A stretch of 64,000 nt of DNA from NCBI RefSeq assembly GCF_003721595.1, contig NZ_RJJR01000001.1:434001-498000 (forward strand), written 5' to 3'. Below are positions 16,861 to 26,041 of the stretch, piece after piece. The stretch comes from Hanamia caeni (GTDB lineage: Bacteria > Bacteroidota > Bacteroidia > Chitinophagales > Chitinophagaceae). Each line of letters starts with the position of its first letter. The stretch's first letter is position 1. The position numbers and the translations under genes were made by a program. Under the pieces are notes generated by a model. The model was not told the DNA's origin. It ran no database searches and worked only from the letters and a program-made list of their open reading frames with translations.

Positions 16861-19299
16861 CTAAAACTCAAAGATAAAACCAATGGTAGGTAGCAATGAA
16901 GTATTATCGTCTGGTAAAATAATAGGTATGGCATTGCTGCCATCTGTTTGCAACGGATTACCATCAGTCGTTTCAAAGCCTGAATTATCTGCATTACGTT
17001 TAAACGTATATCGTGGCGTGCCTTCGGTTTTAAAGACCAGCAGATTTTGAAAATCAATATAAAGATTGAGGCTGGTATGTTTGTAATTGTAGGTTTTATC
17101 TACCCGTAAATCTACCTGCTGAAAAGGTTTTAACCGCAATGAATTGATGGCACTATAATCCAGGGTGCCTACACCGGTAGTGATGTAATTGGCCCTGGAA
17201 GCTACCAAATCAAAGGGCGTATAAGGGGCGCCTCCTGCCAGGCGGTACTTAATTCCAAGTTCCCAATTTCTTTTGAATTTTTGTCCTAACGTAGCAGACA
17301 CCAGGTAGCCGTAATCCCACGAAGAGGGTAATAGCTTTCCATCGGCCCCGGCAAATTCGCTTTTGTACAGAGTGGTACTCAGGGCATAAAAAGTGTTTTT
17401 GATTAATTTTTGCTGCATAAAAAATTCTACTCCATAAGTAGTCCCCTTTCCGTTTGACAATACTGCTTCGTTACCCACTGCTGTAAAATCTGCTCCCTGA
17501 TTGGCCAATGAAATCCCGGTACGAACAGAGGTAGGGTAATGCGAGTACTTTTTATAAAACCCTTCAAGGGTAAGGCGGAAATCATTCCTGGGAATGAACT
17601 GGAAACCCAAAGCATAATGGTCACTTCGGATGTAATCCATATTTTGATTGACCAGTTCGCCATTATTATTTCTGAAGCCTAAATTGGTATAAACAGGTAT
17701 TTTATAATAAGATCCAATAGAGCCGGTAAGATCCCATTCCGGCAATAATTTATAAGAAAAAGACAATCGTGGCGAAAGCGTTTTGAGAGGATTATTCCCG
17801 TTTTTAGTGAACGAATTCATATCAGTACGCACACCACCGGAGAGTAATAATTTGTTATCTAAAAAACGTTTGGAAAGCTGGGCAAAAGCACCGTATTTAA
17901 AAAAAGAAATTTCAGTGTTAAGGTCAACCGTTACCGCCGGCGACACTACATTGCCATTCGCATCTTTTATTTCATTACTCACCCGGTTAAAGAGGTCGCT
18001 GTTGTACTTTACGAATTGCACATCCGCGCCATAAGAAAATCTCCAGCCGTTGACGTACTTGTTTACATCGATGCGTAGTTTGTTTTCTATTTCATCAGAA
18101 TTAAGGTTGAGGGTTTGCACACTGCGTGTATTATTATCTTCAAACTGGTTGGCGCGGTTGTTAAACATATTCCGGCTCAGCGCCACATTAATATAGCCAT
18201 GGCTGATCAATCGTTTCAGAGACGCGCCAACAGTATAGGTCCATTGATCAATAGCAGGGTTCGATCTTAAAATGTATTCATTCTCCGGGCTGGATTTTCG
18301 TGGCACAGCCAGCCTGAATTTGTCGATGGCGCCTATGCCAATGATATTGAGTGTTGTTTTTTTATCGATATTCCTGCTCACTTTAAACTGGAAATCCCAG
18401 TATTGAGGACGGATAGGCAGGTCTAATGCCTGGAAAAGGTACTGGAGATAGGATCTTCGCGCTGAAGCGAGAAAAGTGGTCTGGCTATCTAAAGGGCCTT
18501 CTAACGTAGCCGCTACTTCCGAAGCGCCCAGGCGGATATTGCCACTCAACTTTTCCGGGTTGCCTTGCCTCTGTTTGATTACAAAAGTAGAAGAGAGTGC
18601 GTTATCATAGCGCGCATCAAAGGCCGAGGAAGTGAGCTGAACCTCATCAATAAAAGATACGTTCAGGATGCCGGTAGCGCCGCCGGAAGCTCCCTGTGTC
18701 TGAAAATGATTCAACACCGGAATTTCAATCCCATCCAGGTAATAGACATTTTCATTTGGTGCACCGCCACGAACAATAATGTCGTTTCGATTGGCCTGCG
18801 CGCCTCCCGCAACTCCGGGCAATACCTGTATCACTTTTGAAACATCAAAGTTACCACCCGGGTTGCTTTTAATTTCTTCCGAGGTAAGTTTTTGGGTGGA
18901 CATGGGTGTGATCATATCCGCTGCCCTTGCCGATTTATTTTTATCAAGGTTAATCACGATACCTTTCAAACTGGTAGCTTTGGGTTCGAGTTCAAAATTT
19001 ACGATTTGCGCATTTCCGGAACTTACTACAATGTTGTACTTGGTTTGCGGTGCATATCCTGAAAAGGTAATGGTTATATTTTTTACGCCCACGGTGGTCT
19101 CCAGTTTGTAATTGCCATTGCTATCCGCTACAGCACTCTCGTTGCTGCCCTCAATTACAATACTGGCGCCTGCTGCGGGTGCCTGTGTATATTTATCCCT
19201 GGCATTGCCAAAAATTAATCCGCTATCCTGGCCATATAATGGTCCGACAGAAACTGAAGCGATTAATGCAAGTAAAAATATAAGTAGGTTAGAATGCAT
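16861..19299 (-). CDS. TonB-dependent outer-membrane receptor with carboxypeptidase-like N-domain
   Basis: 812 aa. Signal peptide (about residues 1-24), then a carboxypeptidase-regulatory-like beta domain (about 25-115, ASIVIEGSNESAVADSNGNY). The plug has VIQVLPGVAGGAQANRNDII, VRGGAPNENVYYLDGIEIP and SFIDEVQLTSSAFDARYDN. The rest is a 22-strand barrel ending in the aromatic signature GFIFEF. It imports a ligand across the outer membrane with energy from TonB. No SusD partner lies beside it, so it is not a classical glycan locus. Ligand unknown. The propeller-cytochrome lipoprotein is the next gene downstream. Confidence 0.92.
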   Translation of the reverse strand: MHSNLLIFLLALIASVSVGPLYGQDSGLIFGNARDKYTQAPAAGASIVIEGSNESAVADSNGNYKLETTVGVKNITITFSGYAPQTKYNIVVSSGNAQIVNFELEPKATSLKGIVINLDKNKSARAADMITPMSTQKLTSEEIKSNPGGNFDVSKVIQVLPGVAGGAQANRNDIIVRGGAPNENVYYLDGIEIPVLNHFQTQGASGGATGILNVSFIDEVQLTSSAFDARYDNALSSTFVIKQRQGNPEKLSGNIRLGASEVAATLEGPLDSQTTFLASARRSYLQYLFQALDLPIRPQYWDFQFKVSRNIDKKTTLNIIGIGAIDKFRLAVPRKSSPENEYILRSNPAIDQWTYTVGASLKRLISHGYINVALSRNMFNNRANQFEDNNTRSVQTLNLNSDEIENKLRIDVNKYVNGWRFSYGADVQFVKYNSDLFNRVSNEIKDANGNVVSPAVTVDLNTEISFFKYGAFAQLSKRFLDNKLLLSGGVRTDMNSFTKNGNNPLKTLSPRLSFSYKLLPEWDLTGSIGSYYKIPVYTNLGFRNNNGELVNQNMDYIRSDHYALGFQFIPRNDFRLTLEGFYKKYSHYPTSVRTGISLANQGADFTAVGNEAVLSNGKGTTYGVEFFMQQKLIKNTFYALSTTLYKSEFAGADGKLLPSSWDYGYLVSATLGQKFKRNWELGIKYRLAGGAPYTPFDLVASRANYITTGVGTLDYSAINSLRLKPFQQVDLRVDKTYNYKHTSLNLYIDFQNLLVFKTEGTPRYTFKRNADNSGFETTDGNPLQTDGSNAIPIILPDDNTSLLPTIGFIFEF

Positions 19300-19499
19300 T
19301 TAAGTTGTTTGGAGTACGAAAATAATTTGGTGGGATTACATTAAAAAAAATGAAGGTGATCTGACAAGTAGTTAAACTTTTTGTTACTCAAAAATAATAA
19401 TGAACCTTCAGATTCCGTGTTTATTGCTCATATCTCTCTTTTTTCACTTTGAGAGATTTTGATACCTGGCTAATATCGGAAATAAACTGATTTTTTTTG

Positions 19500-19537
19500 C
19501 AGTAAACGGATAAATAAACAGAATTTTTATTTTGATA
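19500..19537 (+). repeat. 36-bp intergenic repeat, copy 7
   Basis: Reads CAGTAAACGGATAAATAAAC then AGAATTTTTATTTTGATA, one of the best copies. It ends 34 bp from the stop of the minus-strand araC-type gene. Confidence 0.8.
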
Positions 19538-19570
19538 AAACACAAAGAAAATACAGACCTCTCACTTTTC

Positions 19571-20494
19571 TCAATTAAACGATGCCCTGAATTCGAGCGG
19601 CGAAGAATGAGTTTTTAATTTGAATAATTTGCTGAACGATTGGGGGTATTCAAAGCCCAGTTCGTAAGCAATTTCACTTACTGATAAATTGGTTGTTGAC
19701 AATTTTTCTTTCGCCTTTTCTATCAATTTATTGTGAATGTGCTGCTGCGTGCTTTGGCCTGTCAATGTTTTTAATAAACCACTTAAATAATTAGGCGACA
19801 CGTTCAGGCTTTCAGCAATGTGTTGAACAGAAGGTAAACCATCTTTTATTAAATCATCGCTTACGAAATATTTCGTAAGAAGGGCTTCCATGCGATCAAG
19901 GATTTGATGATTCGTTATTTTTCTTGTCAGAAACTGGCGGTGATAAAACCGGTCGGCATAATTGAGTAGCACTTCCAGTTGCGCAATGATAATGTCCTGG
20001 CTGAATTTATCAATATTGGATTGATATTCCTGTTGAATATTTTCAATGATATTGTTCATAACAGCTTCTTCTTTTTCCGAAAGAAAAAGTGCTTCATGTA
20101 CCGCATAATCAAAATATTCGTATTGCTTTATATTCTTTGCCAGCGTGGTTTTCCATAAAAAATCCGGGTGAATGAGCAACATCCATCCAGACTTTTTTTC
20201 TGCTTTCTTGCTGTTGTCGTGTTCAACTCCAAAAACCTGGTTAGGCGAAGTGAAGAACATAGTGCCTTCATCAAAATCATATTCCTGCTGTCCGTATTTC
20301 ATTTTGATAGCGCAATTTCTTTTCAGGGCAATGAGGTAAAAATCATGAACGAAAATGCCCTGATTATTCTCATGAGCATTGTTCATGTCTTCCATATTTA
20401 TTACGCTGATTAACGGATGCGCCGGATTGGGTAATTTTTTGAGATGATGAAATTCACTGATAGTTTTTATCCGGTAAGGTTGATTGTTGGGCAT
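19571..20494 (-). CDS. AraC family transcriptional regulator
   Basis: 307 aa. The N-terminal half is a cupin-like sensing domain (MKYGQQEYDFDEGTMFFTSP). The C-terminal 100 residues hold two helix-turn-helix motifs (VQHIAESLNVSPNYLSGLLK and SVSEIAYELGFEYPQSFSKL). It lies 22 bp behind a short-chain dehydrogenase and ends a run of four oxidoreductase genes, so it probably controls them, perhaps in response to an electrophile or aldehyde. That last point is inference from context. Confidence 0.92.
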   Translation of the reverse strand: MPNNQPYRIKTISEFHHLKKLPNPAHPLISVINMEDMNNAHENNQGIFVHDFYLIALKRNCAIKMKYGQQEYDFDEGTMFFTSPNQVFGVEHDNSKKAEKKSGWMLLIHPDFLWKTTLAKNIKQYEYFDYAVHEALFLSEKEEAVMNNIIENIQQEYQSNIDKFSQDIIIAQLEVLLNYADRFYHRQFLTRKITNHQILDRMEALLTKYFVSDDLIKDGLPSVQHIAESLNVSPNYLSGLLKTLTGQSTQQHIHNKLIEKAKEKLSTTNLSVSEIAYELGFEYPQSFSKLFKLKTHSSPLEFRASFN

Positions 20495-20516
20495 ATTGCA
20501 AAATTAGATTTTATTT

Positions 20517-21281
20517 TTAAAGCGCCTGTCCACCTGAAACTTCTATGCGTTGACCATTTATCCAACCCGCGTCTTCGGTACACAAAAAAGCAACCACACC
20601 GCCAATATCATCGGGCAAACCAACCCGGCCTAAGGCGGTAAGGCTTGCGATGCGATAGTTAATTTCTTTATTATCACGGGTGCGGCCACCGCCAAAATCT
20701 GTTTCAATAGCACCGGGTGCAATTACGTTCACACGAATTTTTCTTGGTCCTAATTCTTTTGCTAAATAGCGCGTAAGCACTTCTACTGCGCCTTTCATTG
20801 AACCATAAACAGAGGACCCCGGAATAGAAAGACGCGATAATCCTGATGAGATATTGATGATGCTGCCGCCATCATTTATGAAGGGCAAGGCTTTTTGTGT
20901 TAAGAAGAATACGCCTTTGTAATGAATATTGAAAATGGCATCCAATTGTTCTTCCGTGGTTTCTGATGCAAGGGCATATAAAGCCGTTCCTGCATTATTG
21001 ATCAGGAAATCAAAATTAGGGCTGCCTTTTTGTTCCTGCAACCAGGATGTCGATTGTTTGATGAAATTGTCAAACGACTTTGTATCACTCGTGTTCAGTT
21101 GAAAGGCGACAGCTTTTTGCCCGAGCGATTCTATTTCGCCAACAACATCATCTGCCGCTTCTTTATTGGAATTGTAAGTAAGTATCACATCAATTCCTTT
21201 TTTGGCAATGGCCAGTGCCATATTTTTTCCAAGGCCGCGGCTACCACCTGTTATCAACGCGATTTTATTTTTTGTGTTCAT
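20517..21281 (-). CDS. Short-chain dehydrogenase/reductase (classical SDR)
   Basis: 254 aa, cytosolic. Cofactor motif T-G-G-S-R-G-L-G at 11-18, NNAGTAL, catalytic Ser in NISSGLSRL and YGSMK as the YxxxK pair. The C-terminus GWINGQRIEVSGGQAL is typical of the FabG-like branch. It should reduce a carbonyl or oxidise an alcohol with NAD(P)(H); substrate unknown. It is preceded by a 167-bp gap with an inverted repeat and followed 22 bp later by the AraC regulator. Confidence 0.92.
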   Translation of the reverse strand: MNTKNKIALITGGSRGLGKNMALAIAKKGIDVILTYNSNKEAADDVVGEIESLGQKAVAFQLNTSDTKSFDNFIKQSTSWLQEQKGSPNFDFLINNAGTALYALASETTEEQLDAIFNIHYKGVFFLTQKALPFINDGGSIINISSGLSRLSIPGSSVYGSMKGAVEVLTRYLAKELGPRKIRVNVIAPGAIETDFGGGRTRDNKEINYRIASLTALGRVGLPDDIGGVVAFLCTEDAGWINGQRIEVSGGQAL

Positions 21282-21360
21282 TTGATTATTTTGTTTTGAT
21301 TATTTTGAGTGCTTTAAAAGATTTCTATTGGTTACTAAGGAGCTATGCCAGAGACTATAG

Positions 21361-21443
21361 TGTCAGTCTGAGCTTGTCGAAGACGGGTTAGCAAAAAAGA
21401 ACTCTATTTTAAATGACCTCGCCTTCGACAAACTTAGGTCGCC
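21361..21443. repeat. Imperfect inverted repeat (CTGAGCTTGTCGAAGAC type)
   Basis: GTCTGAGCTTGTCGAAGACG at 21366-21385 is mirrored by CGCCTTCGACAAACTTAGGTC at 21420-21440, with an AT-rich centre. It sits between two genes of the oxidoreductase run and could form a long RNA hairpin there. The word CTGAGCTTGTCGAAG is a common intergenic repeat in this phylum. Confidence 0.65.
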
Positions 21444-21448
21444 ATCTT

Positions 21449-22330
21449 TTATTCCAAAAACTTCATATCCTCTTCACTCAATTTTATTTCAGTTGCTTTT
21501 AAATTTTCTTCAAAATGTTGTAATGATGAAGTGCCCGGAATAGGCAATAACCATGGAGAACGATGCAATAGCCAGGCTAAATTTATCTGCGCATCGGTGG
21601 CGTTATACTTTTTTGCAATGGTGGAGATTCTTTCATCCTTTTTGGAATTTGCATGGACTAAGGTAAAGAAAGGTATCAACGGTATTTTATGTTCTTCGCA
21701 GATAGTGAGCACTTCTTCGCCACCTCGTGAATCTCCTCCGTGCGCCATTTTTAATGAAGTGCGTTGAGCATGGCCGTACATATTTTCTACGGTGGCAATA
21801 TTTCCTATCGCCATTGCAGTTTTCAATTCGTCAGGGCTCACATTGCTCACGCCTACGTGCAATATTTTTCCTTCTTTCTGCATGTCGAACATGGCCTGCA
21901 TAGATTCTTCAAAAGGCACAGTGCTCCCAGGCATTACCCTGAAATGAACCAGTGTTATTTGTTCCTGTTTCAGCGTACGCAAATTGTTTTCTATGCTGCT
22001 ACGCAAATTTTCCGGACGATTAAAAGGTATCCAGCTTTTGTCCGGTTTTCGGGCGGCGCCCACCTTGGTGCATATCACCAAATCTTTGGGATAGGGATAC
22101 AATGCTTCGGCTATCAAACGATTGGTCACGTCTTCGCCATAATAGTCGGCCGTGTCTATAAAATTGATGCCGCTTGTAATACACCGTTTCAAAATTTGCA
22201 ATGCTTCGGCGCGGTTGGCAGGCTCGCCCCAGATACCTTCGCCGGTGAGCCGCATCGTTCCAAATCCGAAACGTTTTACGGTCAATGAATGATTGCTTTC
22301 TCCGGCAATCGTGATTTCTTTTGTGTTCAT
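21449..22330 (-). CDS. Aldo/keto reductase
   Basis: 293 aa TIM-barrel oxidoreductase. The catalytic tetrad is visible: Asp in FIDTADYYGED, Tyr in the same motif, Lys in VICTKVG and His in LVHFRV. VGVSNVSPDEL and LLHRSPWLLPIPGTSSLQH are family signatures of NADPH binding. It likely reduces aldehydes or ketones in the cytosol. Starts 56 bp after the upstream SDR stop; part of the same minus-strand run. Confidence 0.92.
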   Translation of the reverse strand: MNTKEITIAGESNHSLTVKRFGFGTMRLTGEGIWGEPANRAEALQILKRCITSGINFIDTADYYGEDVTNRLIAEALYPYPKDLVICTKVGAARKPDKSWIPFNRPENLRSSIENNLRTLKQEQITLVHFRVMPGSTVPFEESMQAMFDMQKEGKILHVGVSNVSPDELKTAMAIGNIATVENMYGHAQRTSLKMAHGGDSRGGEEVLTICEEHKIPLIPFFTLVHANSKKDERISTIAKKYNATDAQINLAWLLHRSPWLLPIPGTSSLQHFEENLKATEIKLSEEDMKFLE

Positions 22331-22386
22331 AAGGTTTTATTTTTTTGTTTATTTGAAATTTGCTTTTGAAAAATTCGTTGGTAAAA

Positions 22387-23106
22387 CTACCAATCAATCT
22401 CCCCCTCATCTTTTAAAAACTTTCCTGTAGGTCCATCCTTATCTACAGTTGCATATTTTACAATTACTTTGGCGGTTTTTTCTGCGCTTTGTGTTCCTTT
22501 AAAATTATTTAAATCAGTAGCCGTGTAACCCGGCGTAACACTATTTATTTTGAAAGATGTATTTCTAAATTCATTCGCCAACATCACGGTAAAGGCATTC
22601 AGCGCAGTTTTGGAACAACTGTAGGCATCATAGATTTTGTAATTTGGATTTTCTGTGTGGTTATGAACAAATAAGGAACCCAGCTCGCTTGAAACGTTCA
22701 CGATTCGGGGCTCTTTTGATTTTTTTAAAAGCGGAAGAAATTGCTGCGTTGTTTGTACGGCGCCAAAAAAGTTAGTGTCAAATACTTTTCGTAAATCTTC
22801 AATCTTGATGGAAGATGTATTTTGAGGCAGGCCCCCGGAAATTCCTGCATTATTTATTAAAACATCCAATGATTCTATGTTAGATTCCAATGCTTGTTTT
22901 GCCTGGCGGATAGAATTCAAATCTGTTACATCAATTTCTATCAGTTCGATATGGATAATTCCTGATGCCTTCAATTTTTTTATTGCATCGGCGCCCCTGG
23001 TTTTATCCCTGCTGCCTAAAAAAACAAAGTAATTTAATTGTGCCAATTGTTTAGCGGTTTCAAAACCAATTCCTTTGTTAGCGCCTGTTATTAATACGGT
23101 TTTCAT
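22387..23106 (-). CDS. Short-chain dehydrogenase/reductase (carbonyl reductase-like)
   Basis: 239 aa from the ATG at 23106, chosen because MKTVLITGANKGIGFETA is the standard SDR start; the frame extends 27 unrelated codons upstream, across a hairpin. Motifs: TGANKGIG, NNAGISGG, Ser in NVSSELGSL and YSCSK. The GANKGIG form resembles carbonyl-reductase-like SDRs. Preceded by the NmrA-like gene (55 bp gap with a hairpin) and followed by the aldo/keto reductase. Confidence 0.9.
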   Translation of the reverse strand: MKTVLITGANKGIGFETAKQLAQLNYFVFLGSRDKTRGADAIKKLKASGIIHIELIEIDVTDLNSIRQAKQALESNIESLDVLINNAGISGGLPQNTSSIKIEDLRKVFDTNFFGAVQTTQQFLPLLKKSKEPRIVNVSSELGSLFVHNHTENPNYKIYDAYSCSKTALNAFTVMLANEFRNTSFKINSVTPGYTATDLNNFKGTQSAEKTAKVIVKYATVDKDGPTGKFLKDEGEIDW

Positions 23107-23132
23107 GATGAAAATTTTATTTAAGATTATTT

Positions 23133-23155
23133 CCTGCCTGAAAGCCACAGGCAGG
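23133..23155. repeat. Perfect 8-bp-arm hairpin (CCTGCCTG / CAGGCAGG)
   Basis: CCTGCCTG at 23133-23140 and CAGGCAGG at 23148-23155 with a 7-base loop AAAGCCA. It lies between the NmrA-like gene and the SDR gene and lacks a T-tract, so a REP-type repeat or mRNA processing structure is more likely than a terminator. Confidence 0.65.
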
Positions 23156-23161
23156 CGGGGT

Positions 23162-24064
23162 TTATTTACTATTAAATGCATCTGCAAATTCCTTTGCGAA
23201 ATCCGTCAGTTTTATCTTTCCAAGGGTTGGTTTATTGCGATAATAATCTTCATACAATGCATCATTACGCCTGGCCGCATTCATTTCTACCAAGCCTTTG
23301 GCAATGTCCGGATTCATTCCTGCCGCTAACATTCCCTGCTGTATTTGTTCGTCAGCAACTTCCTTCCATTTCAAACGAGGCATGCCGATAGCTTCACCTA
23401 AAATTTTTGCCGCTTCATTTGGCGAAATCTCATCACTTGCTATATAACGGATATGCCTACCCGAAAATGGTTTTTCCATTTCTCCGGCAATCACCGCAGC
23501 AATGTCTAATGGCGAAGCCCACGGTTCTTTTTTATCCCCGCCATAATTTTGAATGATGGCGTCTTGTTTTTTTATGGTAGAAATAAAGGCAAACATGTTG
23601 TAGTAAAAACCCACCGGGCGCATGAATTTGATATAAACGTCTTGCGGCAATTCTTTCAGAATATTTTCTACATTATACGCAGATGCTAATACGCCATTTC
23701 CTTTATCCGTATGCGCGCCGATACTGCTTAGGCTCACTACGCACTTTACGCCGGATTGCTGAATAGCCTGTTTGTAATTCCTGGCAATCTTAGTGATAGC
23801 AGTGTTATATTCAAGATCTTTATCAAAAAAACTACCCGCTGCAAGCGCTTCCATCAAATAAACTATGTCTGCTCGTTTAAAAGTGTTTGTGAGAAAATCC
23901 ACATCCTCCATAGTGCCAATGGCGGCTGTTGCGCCTAAGTCTTCGATGTCTTTTTGCCTTTCTTCTTTGCTGCTGATAACGGTTACTGAATGTCCTTTTT
24001 GAATTAAAATTTGCGCAAGTGGTTTGCTGATGTGCCCTAACGAGCCTGTGAGTACTATATTCAT
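23162..24064 (-). CDS. NmrA-like NAD(P)-binding protein (atypical SDR)
   Basis: 300 aa. Begins MNIVLTGSLGHISKPLAQIL with a glycine-rich Rossmann motif (TGSLGHI) and lacks the YxxxK catalytic pair of classical SDRs, as NmrA/quinone-oxidoreductase-like members do. Contains VVSLSSIGAHTDKGNG and MRPVGFYYNMF, typical of this branch. It may sense or use NAD(P)H, or reduce quinones. It is the first gene of the minus-strand oxidoreductase run. Confidence 0.88.
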   Translation of the reverse strand: MNIVLTGSLGHISKPLAQILIQKGHSVTVISSKEERQKDIEDLGATAAIGTMEDVDFLTNTFKRADIVYLMEALAAGSFFDKDLEYNTAITKIARNYKQAIQQSGVKCVVSLSSIGAHTDKGNGVLASAYNVENILKELPQDVYIKFMRPVGFYYNMFAFISTIKKQDAIIQNYGGDKKEPWASPLDIAAVIAGEMEKPFSGRHIRYIASDEISPNEAAKILGEAIGMPRLKWKEVADEQIQQGMLAAGMNPDIAKGLVEMNAARRNDALYEDYYRNKPTLGKIKLTDFAKEFADAFNSK

Positions 24065-24157
24065 ATGGTTTGATTTTTGTTACTGCAAAAGTCAACCCGT
24101 ACAAATAAATCCGTGTAGCCAAATCTATGTTTGTTGTATCCAAAAATTGTACTGATC

Positions 24158-24193
24158 CAGTAAATGAATAAATAGTACCGGTTTTTATTTTCA
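24158..24193 (+). repeat. 36-bp intergenic repeat, copy 8
   Basis: Reads CAGTAAATGAATAAATA then GTACCGGTTTTTATTTTC. Unusually, it lies between two divergent gene starts rather than next to a stop. Confidence 0.75.
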
Positions 24194-24327
24194 TGAGATT
24201 CTCTGTAGTTGCGGCTCATGATAAAAATCATTGGGCAGTTGCTCTTTTTAGCGCTTGTCACGCAAGCCTATAAAATAACTTCATGGATATATTCGTTTTC
24301 CTGATTAAACACTTCAATTTTATCAAA

Positions 24328-25974
24328 ATGATCAGATTTTTATTTTTAGCTGTTTTAAGCTTTTCGTCTGCAAAATCCTTTTGTCAGCATACGCAACTTA
24401 ATTTTTCTGATGAGTTTAAAATTGCAGAAAACGATGATTATAAAGACCAGACTGTAGCCAATTCAGTTTTTCTTAATAACTTATTTTATACCGCTACCAA
24501 CTCGGGCATCGGCGGTAATAATAAATGGCTGTTTACGAAACTTTACGACATGAAATATGCCATTACGATTGCCAGTTTCGACAAAAACATGAAAAAAATA
24601 CGTGAGACGCAACTGGAAAATGGCAGTAAAGTATTTGGTCCTCTTCAGCCAAGATTATTGTTGATAAATAATAAGCTCTGCCTCGCCTATTTTCAAAGCG
24701 ATGATAAAGCCTCTTTCAATTTATATTTATCACAGGTGGATGAAAATCTGAAATTGAAAGAACCAAAAAAGATTTGCAACATTCAACAGGAAAACGTCGG
24801 TATTTTCAAGCTTGAATCTGTCATCAAAGGCGGCATCGTATTTTTTACCAATACTACAGATAATAGTAAAACTTTGGTGGTTTGCAATAGCGGGCCAAAT
24901 TCCACTTCGACCTTTGTGGTAGATGGCGAACTCAACATCATTAAAAAATCGGTGATACACACCAATACTGCAGATTTTAAAATTTCAAAAGCTCTGCTAA
25001 CAAACGATAACCTGGAATGCCTGGTATTGCAGTCGGAACGAGATACAAAGTTAGTATGCATTAATCCTGAAGGGAAAAAAACGGAAACGAAAATAAACCT
25101 TCCCGGCGGCGCAAGGGCTCAGCAGGTGCATGTAAGCGAGTCGGCAGACCGTAAAAATATTTACGTCTATTCTTCTACCAGCCCTTCAGAAGAAGACGGG
25201 GATTGCTGTAGCGGTTTCTTTCTTGCTACACTTAACTCCAGCACCTTGCAGTTAGCAAAGCCATTGTTGTATAAATTTTCACCTGAATTCACCGAAGAAA
25301 TTTGCAAGAAAGGCGGGGGTAGTAAGCATAAGAAAGATTACCTGATGTATAATTTTGAAGCGGGCCTTGTAGAATTGAGCAATGGAGAGGTAGCCATTGT
25401 AGGAAGTCCGCAGGAAGAGTCGGTAAATACCAGCTCAAAACCAGCATCGGCGTTGAACAACAAAACTAAATTGGAAAGTACTACAACGTTAAACACCGGC
25501 CCGATACTGGCCTTTTACCCAAATAAAAATGGAAAAACATTTGAGTATGCGATAGTGCCCAGAATAAGCTCATTGTCCAGGTCTGCTGAAAGCGGCTCCG
25601 GCATAGTTAAAATTGTGCAGTCTCCGATGGTTTCCAATTCTTCTGCCGGCTTTGTCGCGGTGGCATCGGGTGATGATATCATTATTTTGTACAACGACAA
25701 TGAAGACAATTTAGCGAAGGATGTGAATGAAAAAACTGTTGAATCACATTCAACAAAAAATATGGTGTTGGCGGAGGCGCTGATTGATAAAGACAAAAAA
25801 TTGCAATACCGTAAACAGCTCGGCCAAAATATTAAGGGTGCGTATACTTATTTTCTGGGAAATATAATTCCGGTATCATCATCAGCTCTTGTATTTCCGG
25901 TTGCCAAGCAGGGAGTAGGTTTTAATGCAAGAAAAATAATTTATACCAACTGGTGTTTTCTTGGTATGAAATAA
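24328..25974 (+). CDS. Exported protein of unknown function
   Basis: 548 aa. I start at ATG 24328, which gives the signal peptide MIRFLFLAVLSFSSAKSFC; an earlier ATG at 24283 adds 15 residues. The mature protein is a long series of beta-strand-like segments (LFYTATNSG, LCLAYFQSDD, NIYVYSSTSPSEEDGDCCSG) suggesting a beta-propeller, but I see no named repeat. Cysteines are rather frequent (DGDCCSG, EEICKKGGG). No clear partner gene; divergent from the NmrA-like gene. Confidence 0.6.
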   Translation: MIRFLFLAVLSFSSAKSFCQHTQLNFSDEFKIAENDDYKDQTVANSVFLNNLFYTATNSGIGGNNKWLFTKLYDMKYAITIASFDKNMKKIRETQLENGSKVFGPLQPRLLLINNKLCLAYFQSDDKASFNLYLSQVDENLKLKEPKKICNIQQENVGIFKLESVIKGGIVFFTNTTDNSKTLVVCNSGPNSTSTFVVDGELNIIKKSVIHTNTADFKISKALLTNDNLECLVLQSERDTKLVCINPEGKKTETKINLPGGARAQQVHVSESADRKNIYVYSSTSPSEEDGDCCSGFFLATLNSSTLQLAKPLLYKFSPEFTEEICKKGGGSKHKKDYLMYNFEAGLVELSNGEVAIVGSPQEESVNTSSKPASALNNKTKLESTTTLNTGPILAFYPNKNGKTFEYAIVPRISSLSRSAESGSGIVKIVQSPMVSNSSAGFVAVASGDDIIILYNDNEDNLAKDVNEKTVESHSTKNMVLAEALIDKDKKLQYRKQLGQNIKGAYTYFLGNIIPVSSSALVFPVAKQGVGFNARKIIYTNWCFLGMK

Positions 25975-26041
25975 TCAGTTAACCATGGAACTATCATGTG
26001 GGTATGTTCAGACATATTAAAGTCTGCTGACGTATTATTTA

